10,387 bases of DNA from Actinomycetota bacterium (GTDB lineage: Bacteria; Actinomycetota; Actinomycetes; Streptosporangiales; Streptosporangiaceae): positions 10,905 to 21,291 of the forward strand of contig PMST01000129.1 in NCBI GenBank assembly GCA_003168295.1. The letters are read 5' to 3'. Under the pieces are notes generated by a model, which saw only the letters and a list, made by a program, of their open reading frames with translations, was not told the origin of the DNA and searched no databases. A program made the position numbers and the translations under genes. Position 1 is the stretch's first letter, and the number at the start of each line of letters is the position of its first letter. Shown here piece after piece: positions 1 through 5,910 of this stretch.

Positions 1-911
1 GTCTGCAGGTTGTTCTTCACCCGGTGATGGATCTCCCTGATCGTGGCGTCCTTGGTCATCAGCTCCCGCTCGCGGCGGCGCAGCTCGGTGACGTCCCGCA
101 CCAGGATCAGGGCACCGGTCCTGTTCCCGCCGACGACCAGCGGGATCGACCGGAGCTGGACCACCGAGCCGTTGCCGTCGACCTCGGCCACGCTCGGCGC
201 GCGGCCGGCCGCCACCACCATCAGCGACTCGTCCAGCGGCTCATCGGAGACGGACAGCCCGGCCGTGATCACGCCGAGTTCGGACCCGACCAGGTCGGCG
301 GCCAGGCCCAGGCGGCGGTACGCCGACTGCGCGTTCGGGCTCGCGTAGGTGACACGTCCGTTCTTGCCCAGCCTGAGCAGCCCGTCACCTACCCGCGGCG
401 ACCTGACCAGCATCGCGTCGGCACCGGGAAACGGGAACTTCCCCTCGGCCACCATCCTGGCCAGGTCATCGGCACCCTGCACGTAGGTGAGCTCAAGCCG
501 GCTCGGGGTGCGAGCCGAATTCAGGTTGGTGCATCGTTCGATGACCGCGATCACCCGGCCCGCCCGGGTCACCGGAATGCCCTCGGCGCGGACCGGGACG
601 CCGTTCGTCCAGTCCGGGTCGCTTTCACGCCAGATCCGCCGCTCGTCCCTGGCGACATCGAGCAGCCGCTGGTCCTCAGGTCCGGCGAACGTGCCGACCA
701 CGTCATCCTGCAGTGAGGTGGGCCCCGTGGTAGGGCGCAGCTGGGCGATCGCCAGCCAGCCGGTACCGTCGCTGGCCGGCGCCCACAAGATCAGGTCGGC
801 GAAGGACAGGTCGGCGAGCAGCTGCCAGTCCGACACCAGCGAGTGCAGCCACTCGATGTCGGCGTCACCGAGGCTGGTATGGCTCCTGGCCAGGTCGTTC
901 AGCGTGGGCAC
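1..911 (-). CDS. pdtaS: PdtaS-like sensor histidine kinase, N-terminal part (truncated by window edge)
   Basis: Cytosolic two-component sensor kinase of the HisKA_2 class; in mycobacteria PdtaS phosphorylates PdtaR, an ANTAR RNA-binding antiterminator. 303 codons are visible. An N-terminal GAF_4-like region carries WQLLADLSFAD (residues 29-39), a close match to mycobacterial PdtaS as I recall it. A PAS domain follows at about 173-275 (VTYASPNA at 187-194). The HisKA_2 box reads IREIHHRVKNNLQ at 291-303, with the phospho-acceptor at H295/H296. The dimerisation remainder and ATPase domain lie outside the window. No membrane segment is seen. The frame stays open upstream of 911, but the GTG at 911 gives MPTLNDLARSHT, which aligns with the homologue's MSTLGDLLAEHT, so I chose it; no strong ribosome site precedes it. 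It is divergent from bioF, 38 bp apart, so the two promoters must overlap. Family call very likely. Confidence 0.9.
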   Translation of the reverse strand, partial: MPTLNDLARSHTSLGDADIEWLHSLVSDWQLLADLSFADLILWAPASDGTGWLAIAQLRPTTGPTSLQDDVVGTFAGPEDQRLLDVARDERRIWRESDPDWTNGVPVRAEGIPVTRAGRVIAVIERCTNLNSARTPSRLELTYVQGADDLARMVAEGKFPFPGADAMLVRSPRVGDGLLRLGKNGRVTYASPNAQSAYRRLGLAADLVGSELGVITAGLSVSDEPLDESLMVVAAGRAPSVAEVDGNGSVVQLRSIPLVVGGNRTGALILVRDVTELRRRERELMTKDATIREIHHRVKNNLQ

Positions 912-949
912 AGCACCATCATCGCATTCGGAACTGAGATCATTGGCCC

Positions 950-2122
950 ATGGACGATCGATCACACCCGCTGGAGCTGCTGCGCCAGGCCGCGGACGGG
1001 CGCGCGGCGGCGGGCCTGCACCGCGTCCTGGTGCCCCGCGGCCCCGGCCACGACCTGCTGGACCTCGCGTCGAACGACTACCTGGGGCTGAGCGGCGATG
1101 AGCGGCTGACGGCGGGCGCGGTGGAGGCCGTCCGCAAATGGGGCCCGGGCTCGACCGGATCTCGCCTGGTGACCGGGACGACGGAGCTGCACGCGGAGCT
1201 GGAGGCCGCGCTCGCCGAGTTCACCGGAGCCCAGACCGCGCTGGTGTTCTCCTCCGGCTACCTGGCCAACCTAACTGTCATCACCGCGCTGGTGCACGCG
1301 CTCGGCGGCCCGGCGGAGGTGCTGATCGTGTCCGACGAGCGCAATCATGCCTCGCTGATCGACGCGTGCCGCCTGTCCCGGGCCCGGGTGGCGGTGACCC
1401 CGCACCGCGACGTGCGGGCCGTGCGGCAGGCCCTGGCCGACCGGGACGAGCCCGCAGCCGTCGTGGTCAGCGACACGGTGTTCTCCGTCGACGGCACCCT
1501 GGCGCCGGTCAGCGAGCTGCACGCGGCCGCCCGGTCACACGGCGCCCTGCTCGTGCTGGACGAGGCGCACGCCTTCGGCGTCGTCGGCCCGGGCGGACGA
1601 GGCGTCGCCGCCGCGGCCGGGATCGCCGCCGAGCCCGACCTGATCCGCACCGTCACCTTGTCCAAGTCCCTGGCCGGCCAGGGCGGGGCGGTCCTCGGCG
1701 CGCCGGAGGTGACCGGCACGCTGGTCGATACCGGACGTGGTTTCATCTTCGACACCGGGCTCGCGCCGCCCTGCGCGGGAGCGGCCCTGGCCGCCTTGCG
1801 CGTGCTCGCCGCCGAGCCTGCCCGGGGCGCGCGCGCCGCGGCCAGCGCGGCCCGGCTGGCCGCGATCGCGGCCGGCCTTGGCTTGCGGACGACGACGCCG
1901 GGCGCCGCCGTGCTCGCCGTTGTCCTGGGCGACGCCCGCCGGGCCGTAGCGGCCCAGCAGAGCTGCGCCCGGCACGGGGTGCGAGCCGGATGCTTCCGGC
2001 CGCCTTCGGTGCCTTCCGGGCAGGCGTGCCTACGGCTCACCGGCCGGGCGAACCTGACCGAGGCTGACTTCGCGGTGGCCGCGCGCGCGCTGGCCTCGGT
2101 AAGCGACCATGATGGTAGTTGA
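950..2122 (+). CDS. bioF: 8-amino-7-oxononanoate synthase BioF
   Basis: PLP enzyme of the alpha-oxoamine synthase family, committing biotin synthesis: pimeloyl thioester plus L-alanine gives 8-amino-7-oxononanoate (KAPA), CO2 and free carrier. Length 390 aa, close to the usual 380-390. LDLASNDYLGLS occurs near the N-terminus; FSSGY is at 100-104; H133, which stacks on PLP in the E. coli enzyme, lies in NHASLIDACRLSRARV; D204 and H207 are in LDEAH; the Schiff-base lysine K239 is in TLSKSLAGQGG. The C-terminal GCFRPPSVPSG is typical of actinobacterial BioF. Start chosen at ATG 950, which gives full family length; no clear Shine-Dalgarno is visible in the 38 bp shared with the divergent kinase gene. 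It is the first gene of bioF-dasR-bioD, 31 bp before dasR. bioA and bioB are not in the window. Confidence 0.95.
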   Translation: MDDRSHPLELLRQAADGRAAAGLHRVLVPRGPGHDLLDLASNDYLGLSGDERLTAGAVEAVRKWGPGSTGSRLVTGTTELHAELEAALAEFTGAQTALVFSSGYLANLTVITALVHALGGPAEVLIVSDERNHASLIDACRLSRARVAVTPHRDVRAVRQALADRDEPAAVVVSDTVFSVDGTLAPVSELHAAARSHGALLVLDEAHAFGVVGPGGRGVAAAAGIAAEPDLIRTVTLSKSLAGQGGAVLGAPEVTGTLVDTGRGFIFDTGLAPPCAGAALAALRVLAAEPARGARAAASAARLAAIAAGLGLRTTTPGAAVLAVVLGDARRAVAAQQSCARHGVRAGCFRPPSVPSGQACLRLTGRANLTEADFAVAARALASVSDHDGS

Positions 2123-2141
2123 CGTTCACCCTTTATTAAGG
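2106..2141. promoter_or_regulatory. Palindromes before dasR, possible operator
   Basis: Two short inverted repeats lie just ahead of the regulator gene. ACCAT-G-ATGGT (2106-2116) is a perfect 11-bp palindrome inside the last bioF codons, and CCTT-TATT-AAGG (2130-2141) sits in an AT-rich patch that stands out in this GC-rich DNA. TTGACG (2119-2124) could be a -35 element, but I see no convincing -10 at the right distance. Neither palindrome matches the DasR dre consensus (TGGTCTAGACCA type). An autoregulatory site or an internal promoter for dasR-bioD is a guess from position alone. Confidence 0.25.
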
Positions 2142-2153
2142 CAATGATGCCGG

Positions 2154-2915
2154 ATGACCGCTTCTCTGCTGCCGGCTGACGACGCACCGGATGAGCCCAC
2201 CGCCGCCGTCCTGCCGAGGCTGCCCAAGTACTACCAGGTGAAGCGAGAACTGCTCGAGCTCACCGCTGCCCTGGACGCCGGCAGCCCGGTTCCGCCGGAG
2301 CGGGAGCTGGCCCGCTCGTACGGGACCTCGCGGACCACGGTGCGGCAAGCGCTCGCCGAGCTCGTCATCGAGGGCCGCCTGCTGCGCATGCAGGGCAAGG
2401 GCACCTTCGTGGCCAAGCCCAAGGTGGCCCAGCTGCTGGAGCTCGCCAGCTACACCGAAGGCATGCGCGCGCACGGCCTGCATCCGCACACCAAGATCCT
2501 CGACATCGGGTACGTCACGACGGACGAGCAGCTCGCGACGCTGCTCGGCATCCGCGCGGGCGGGCGGGCGCTGCGTATCCACCGGCTGCGGCTCGCCGAC
2601 GGCGAGCCGATGTCGATCGACACCTCGCACCTGCCCGCCCGGCGCTTCCCCGGCCTGCGCAAGCAGCTCGAAGGCGACCGGTCGCTGTATGAGATCCTGC
2701 GCGCGGGGTACGGAATCCAGCTGGCCGAGGCTGAGGAGACGATCGAGACGGTACTCGCCGACCCGCACGACGCGCAGCTGCTCGGGGTGGACGCCGGGCT
2801 GCCGTTGCTGCTGCTGTCCCGGCACGCGTTCGACGTCACCGGCGAGCCGGTGGAATGGGCCCAATCGTGGTACCGGGGTGACCGGTACAAGTTCGTGACC
2901 AGGCTCCGCCGGTGA
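2154..2915 (+). CDS. dasR: DasR-like GntR/HutC-family transcriptional regulator
   Basis: Transcription factor with a GntR winged helix-turn-helix at about residues 24-90 ([15 protein letters not shown], then [19 protein letters not shown] and [11 protein letters not shown] at 80-90) and a C-terminal UTRA effector domain at about 96-250 ([36 protein letters not shown]). The wording of the recognition helix, the [10 protein letters not shown] linker and the C-terminus closely resembles Streptomyces DasR, the global repressor of chitin/GlcNAc uptake whose DNA binding responds to glucosamine-6-P or GlcNAc-6-P. Length 253 aa is normal. ATG 2154 is the only start that keeps the N-terminus, because TGA lies three codons upstream in frame. 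The gene sits between bioF and bioD and its stop overlaps the annotated bioD start by 4 nt. A biotin-specific role cannot be excluded, and orthology needs a tree. Confidence 0.85.
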   Translation: MTASLLPADDAPDEPTAAVLPRLPKYYQVKRELLELTAALDAGSPVPPERELARSYGTSRTTVRQALAELVIEGRLLRMQGKGTFVAKPKVAQLLELASYTEGMRAHGLHPHTKILDIGYVTTDEQLATLLGIRAGGRALRIHRLRLADGEPMSIDTSHLPARRFPGLRKQLEGDRSLYEILRAGYGIQLAEAEETIETVLADPHDAQLLGVDAGLPLLLLSRHAFDVTGEPVEWAQSWYRGDRYKFVTRLRR

Positions 2916-2929
2916 AGGCGGAGCCTTTT
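2901..2929 (+). terminator. Perfect 10-bp hairpin plus TTTT at the dasR/bioD junction
   Basis: AGGCTCCGCC (2901-2910) and GGCGGAGCCT (2917-2926) are perfect inverted copies separated by the 6-nt loop GGTGAA. The 3' arm runs into TTTT (2926-2929) and then CCTT. This is the layout of a Rho-independent terminator, uncommon in such GC-rich DNA. The loop contains the dasR stop TGA (2913-2915) and the candidate bioD start GTG (2912-2914); GUGA within it also fits a GNRA tetraloop. Read as RNA it could terminate after dasR, act as an attenuator, or control bioD translation. The structure is directly visible; its function is inferred. Confidence 0.6.
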
Positions 2930-3622
2930 CCTTCGGTGCTCGTGGTCAGCGGCACCGGTACCGACGTCGGCAAGACCGTGGCCACCGCCGCCGTCGCGGC
3001 TCTGGCCGCGTCCAGCGGGCTTCGGGTCGCGGTGGTGAAGCCCGTGCAGACCGGCGAGCCGCCCGGACCGTCCGGCGACCTCGACATCGTCCGCCGCCTG
3101 TCCGGCGTCACCGACACCTACGAACTCGCGCGGTTCGCAGATCCGCTGTCGCCCGAGGCGGCCGCGCGGGTCGCTGGCCTTCCGCCGCTCGACCTCGCCG
3201 CGGCCGCCGTCTTCGTCAAACAGCTCGACGCGGACCTGATCCTCATCGAAGGCGCCGGCGGCCTGCTCGTCCGCTACGACGCCGCGGGCACCACGATCGC
3301 GGACCTGGCCGCGATGCTGGCCGCCCCGGTCCTGGTGGTCACGACCTCCGGGCTCGGCACCCTCAACCACACCGCCCTCACCCTGGAAGCGCTGGCCCGC
3401 CGCCGGCTGAGATTGGCCGGGGTCGTCATCGGCGCCTGGCCCGCCGATCCTGGCCTGGCCGACCGCGCCAACCGTATCGACCTGGTTACCCTCGCCGGAG
3501 GCCCGCTGGCGGGCGCCATCGGTTCGGGCGCGGGCCGGCTGGGCCAGGCTGATTTCCTGGTCGCGGCCCGGGCCGGCCTGTCCGCCGCGTTCGGCGGTAG
3601 CTTCACCGATCAAACTGATTAA
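2912..3622 (+). CDS. bioD: ATP-dependent dethiobiotin synthetase BioD
   Basis: Cytosolic Mg-ATP enzyme that closes the ureido ring of biotin: 7,8-diaminopelargonate plus CO2 and ATP gives dethiobiotin. Numbering from GTG 2912: P-loop GTGTDVGKT at 14-22, substrate-binding KPVQTG at 43-48, [11 protein letters not shown] at 112-122 (second Mg/ATP region), and [15 protein letters not shown], typical of actinobacterial BioD. 236 aa. Two starts are possible. GTG 2912 overlaps the dasR stop (GTGA) and implies coupling, but lies in a hairpin loop. GTG 2936 gives [14 protein letters not shown], nearer the usual short BioD N-terminus, and leaves 228 aa; GGAG at 2920-2923 would be its distant ribosome site. 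With the second start the hairpin becomes a true intergenic terminator or attenuator. Function very likely, start uncertain. Confidence 0.93.
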   Translation: MKAEPFPSVLVVSGTGTDVGKTVATAAVAALAASSGLRVAVVKPVQTGEPPGPSGDLDIVRRLSGVTDTYELARFADPLSPEAAARVAGLPPLDLAAAAVFVKQLDADLILIEGAGGLLVRYDAAGTTIADLAAMLAAPVLVVTTSGLGTLNHTALTLEALARRRLRLAGVVIGAWPADPGLADRANRIDLVTLAGGPLAGAIGSGAGRLGQADFLVAARAGLSAAFGGSFTDQTD

Positions 3623-3793
3623 CATCCTCATTAAGTGAGAATGAGCTGAAGTAGGTCTCCGCAAGCGAGTGGACCACAATTCGCCGGCGACGTCCGCGGG
3701 GCATTGCCTATTCGCGGCATTGGGCGCAACATAGATGCAACTTATTGACATCAGTCACGCTGGGAAGGGCCGACCTCTGCGGAGAGGAAGACA
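3623..3793 (+). promoter_or_regulatory. Intergenic region with candidate promoter and operators for the transporter operon
   Basis: This 171-bp gap after bioD is less GC-rich than its flanks and holds several short symmetric elements. CTCATT (3627-3632) and AATGAG (3640-3645) form an inverted repeat with a 7-nt spacer and no T-run, so an operator fits better than a terminator. GTGGACCAC (3669-3677) is a perfect 9-bp palindrome that looks like a DasR dre site (AGTGG..ACCACT ends) with the centre missing. TGAC-ATCA-GTCA (3746-3757) overlaps a perfect -35-like TTGACA (3745-3750), but no good -10 follows at 16-18 nt. A strong ribosome site, GGAGAGGAAG (3781-3790), leads into the next gene. A promoter here is likely from gene order; none of the individual sites is proven. 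Confidence 0.4.
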
Positions 3794-4138
3794 ATGAGTC
3801 AGCCGCCCGACAGGTCCCGCGATAGGTCAGCTGATAGGCCGGGGAGTTCCGGCCAGGCCGAGGCCCGCTGGGCCCCGATCGCCGCCCACCCGGTCACCTC
3901 GGCGGTCATCGCCGTGCTGATCATCGCCTCGATCTTCTTCTCGCTGTACGTGCCGATATACAGCCGGATCACCCCGAAGATCGGCGACTTCCCCTTCTTC
4001 TATTTCTACCTGCTGGTATACATGCCCGCGGTCTCGGTCGCGCTCCTGATCGTCATCGCGCTGCAGAAACGGTTGCGGCCGCCGGCCGGAGCCGGTCCAG
4101 CCGGAGCCGGCCCGGACGTGAGTGAGGTGACCGAGTGA
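3794..4138 (+). CDS. DUF3311-type small membrane protein, partner of the symporter
   Basis: 114-aa protein. A polar N-terminus rich in Ser, Asp and Arg (about 1-27) precedes a first membrane helix at about 37-55 (VIAVLIIASIFFSLYVPIY). The motif FPFFYFYLLVYMP (about 66-78) leads into the second helix (AVSVALLIVIAL), and the tail is Ala/Gly/Pro-rich. The fold and the FPFFYFY...YMP motif fit the DUF3311 family, which is usually encoded directly before SSS-family symporters in actinobacteria and proteobacteria and is thought to be an accessory subunit. The ATG has a strong ribosome site (GGAGAGGAAG, 4 nt before it). Its stop overlaps the next GTG start by 4 nt, so the two genes are translationally coupled. 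The biochemical role is unproven for the family. Confidence 0.85.
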   Translation: MSQPPDRSRDRSADRPGSSGQAEARWAPIAAHPVTSAVIAVLIIASIFFSLYVPIYSRITPKIGDFPFFYFYLLVYMPAVSVALLIVIALQKRLRPPAGAGPAGAGPDVSEVTE

Positions 4139-5793
4139 GCCACGTCAACGCGGTCACGTTTACGATCGTCGTCGTCTTGTTCCTGGTGGTCACCGGGGTC
4201 GGTTTCGCGGCGGCGCGCTGGCGGCGGGCCGAGGACATGCTGCACCTGAACGAGTGGGGACTCGGCGGACGCGGCTTCGGCGGGTTCGTCACCTGGTTCC
4301 TGCTCGGCGGCGACCTGTACACCGCGTATACGTTCATCGCGGTGCCCGCGCTGGTGTTCGGCTCCGGTGCCATCGGCTTTTACGCCGTCTCCTACACGAT
4401 CATGGTCTTCCCGATCGTGATCATCTTCCTGCCCCGGCTCTGGTCGGTTTCCCGGGTGCACAACTACATCACGCCCGCCGATTTCATCCGCGGCCGGTAC
4501 GGCTCCCGCGGCCTCGCCCTGTCCGCCGCGTTCACCGGCATCCTGGCGCTGATGCCCTACATCGCCCTGCAGCTCGTCGGCATCCAGGCGGTCCTCACCG
4601 TGATGGGCGTAGGCACCTCTTCGGGCAGCACGTTCGTCAAGGATCTGCCGCTATTCATCGCGTTTGTGGTACTCGCCGTCTTCACCTATGTCTCCGGGCT
4701 GCGCGCGCCCGCGCTCATCGCCTTTGTCAAAGACACGCTCGTCTACCTGATGGTCATCGTCGCGGTGTTTTATATCCCGACCAGGCTGGGCGGCTGGGGG
4801 CATATCTTCGGCGTTGCGCAGACCCATTTCGCCTCGATCAACCCGGCGACGAAGAAGCCATACGGAACGTTCATCCCGACCTCGAAGGCGATCGGCAGCA
4901 CCCGGCTCGACTTCGCCACGCTGGCGCTGGGCTCCGCCCTGGCGCTGTTCATCTACCCGCATTCGATTACCGGGACGCTGGCGTCCAAGCGGCGTTCCGT
5001 GATCAAGCGCAACATGGCGTTCCTCCCGCTCTACTCGGTGCTGCTCGCGCTGATCGCGCTCTTCGGCTATATGGCGATCGCCGACAAGACCACCGTGGCC
5101 AACATCAAGAAGGCGGGCGGCAACTCCCAGCTCGCGGTGCCGTACCTGTTCCAGCACATGTTCCCCAGCTGGTTCACCGGGATCGCCTTCTCGGGCATCA
5201 TCATCGGCGCCCTGGTCCCCGCCGCGATCATGTCCATCGCCGCGGCGAACCTATTCACCCGCAACATCTTCAGGGAGTTCTTCAAGCCCGACGCCAGCCC
5301 CGCGCTGGAGACCCGGGTGTCCAGGTGGGCCTCGCTCGTGGTCAAGCTCGGCGCGCTGTACTTCGCGGTCGAGCTGCCGCACACCTTCGCCATCAACCTT
5401 CAGCTGCTGGGCGGGGTCTGGATCCTGCAGGTCTTCCCGATGCTGGTGGCCGGCCTGTTCAGCCGCTGGTTCGACCGTTGGGCGCTGCTGACCGGGTGGC
5501 TGGCGGGAATGGTGTTCGGCACCGTCGCCGCGTACAACTCGGCCTCCCCTACCGCGTCGCACTGGGCTTCGTCCTCCGACATCGAGCTCGGCCACACGGT
5601 CTACATCGGCTTCACCGCGGTGCTCATCAACGTCATCATCGCGGTGATCCTGACCGTGATCCTGCGGGCCGCCAAGGTACCCCAGGGCGCGGACGAGACC
5701 CTGCCGAGCCAGTACACGGCCGACCCGGCCGATGCCCCCGTCCCCGCTAACGCCGGGGTCAGCTTCGGCACGGCCAGCGGGAGGGTTCCTTGA
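4135..5793 (+). CDS. Sodium:solute symporter (SSS family), MctP-like monocarboxylate permease
   Basis: 552-aa integral membrane protein with about 12-13 hydrophobic segments, the usual count for SSS transporters of the LeuT fold, which move solutes with Na+. Residues 51-71 (FVTWFLLGGDLYTAYTFIAVP) match the first core helix of MctP-type monocarboxylate permeases. The segment LVPAAIMSIAAANLFTRNIF (about 360-379) is the family's conserved TM8/TM9 region, where the Na+-site Ser/Thr residues normally lie. The start is GTG 4135 with a ribosome site (GAGGTG, 4124-4129) inside the preceding gene. MctP relatives carry pyruvate, lactate and other short monocarboxylates, but substrate cannot be read from sequence, and acetate or propionate would also fit. 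The stop (5791-5793) falls inside the first unit of a tandem repeat array. Confidence 0.9.
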   Translation: MSHVNAVTFTIVVVLFLVVTGVGFAAARWRRAEDMLHLNEWGLGGRGFGGFVTWFLLGGDLYTAYTFIAVPALVFGSGAIGFYAVSYTIMVFPIVIIFLPRLWSVSRVHNYITPADFIRGRYGSRGLALSAAFTGILALMPYIALQLVGIQAVLTVMGVGTSSGSTFVKDLPLFIAFVVLAVFTYVSGLRAPALIAFVKDTLVYLMVIVAVFYIPTRLGGWGHIFGVAQTHFASINPATKKPYGTFIPTSKAIGSTRLDFATLALGSALALFIYPHSITGTLASKRRSVIKRNMAFLPLYSVLLALIALFGYMAIADKTTVANIKKAGGNSQLAVPYLFQHMFPSWFTGIAFSGIIIGALVPAAIMSIAAANLFTRNIFREFFKPDASPALETRVSRWASLVVKLGALYFAVELPHTFAINLQLLGGVWILQVFPMLVAGLFSRWFDRWALLTGWLAGMVFGTVAAYNSASPTASHWASSSDIELGHTVYIGFTAVLINVIIAVILTVILRAAKVPQGADETLPSQYTADPADAPVPANAGVSFGTASGRVP

Positions 5794-5873
5794 GGTTCGC
5801 GGGTTCCTTAAGGCTCCTTGAGGTTAGGGGGTTCCTTGAGGCTCCTTGAGTTCGAAGGTTCCTTGAGGTTCGC
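5783..5873. repeat. Tandem CCTTGAGG-type repeat array, 28-bp higher-order period
   Basis: Six copies of an 8-mer start at 5788, 5806, 5816, 5834, 5844 and 5861. Four are exact CCTTGAGG, one is the perfect palindrome CCTTAAGG (5806-5813), and one ends in T instead of G (5844-5851). Spacings of 18, 10, 18, 10 and 17 nt give a 28-bp composite unit. Most copies are preceded by GGTT or GGCT, and the first and last are followed by TTCGCGG. The array overlaps the last codons of the symporter gene and fills most of the gap before the ThDP enzyme gene. Copies can pair with one another because the core is almost self-complementary. It could be a mobile repeat remnant, a protein-binding array or a transcript-end structure. 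Confidence 0.8.
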
Positions 5874-5897
5874 GGCCGACTGCGGCTTACTGGCTGG

Positions 5898-5903
5898 TAA
5901 CGT
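5898..5903 (+). promoter_or_regulatory. Possible -10 element for a leaderless start
   Basis: TAACGT fits the TANNNT form of actinobacterial -10 elements and ends 7 nt before GTG 5911. That is the spacing expected if transcription starts at the start codon, giving a leaderless mRNA. No Shine-Dalgarno precedes 5911, which agrees with this. No clear -35 box is visible. Confidence 0.3.
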
Positions 5904-5910
5904 CGCTTCC

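Noticed and set aside
24..1101. Plus-strand frames over the first kilobase
   Set aside because: The minus strand reads a continuous PdtaS-like protein with a diagnostic HHRVKNNLQ box; the plus frames have no recognisable content.
2111..2153. BioQ box or standard dre site before dasR
   Set aside because: TTGACGTTCACC only vaguely resembles a TGAAC-type half site in reverse, and no TGGTCTAGACCA-type sequence was found there or elsewhere in the window.
2144..2179. 11-codon frame from ATG ATG at 2144 overlapping the dasR start
   Set aside because: It is very short, out of frame with dasR and shows no family; probably chance, although a leader-peptide role cannot be strictly excluded.
3745..3773. 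Complete sigma-70 promoter from TTGACA at 3745
   Set aside because: The -35 is perfect, but 16-18 nt downstream there is only GC-rich sequence with no -10 match, so only the dyad is recorded.
4254..5750. Long alternative plus frame inside the symporter gene
   Set aside because: The translation is Arg/His/Pro-rich without membrane segments, whereas the symporter frame has clear SSS motifs; it is an out-of-frame shadow.
5818..5910. TTG 5818 as start of the ThDP enzyme
   Set aside because: These 31 codons are translated repeat sequence with two TTA codons and do not resemble the family N-terminus.
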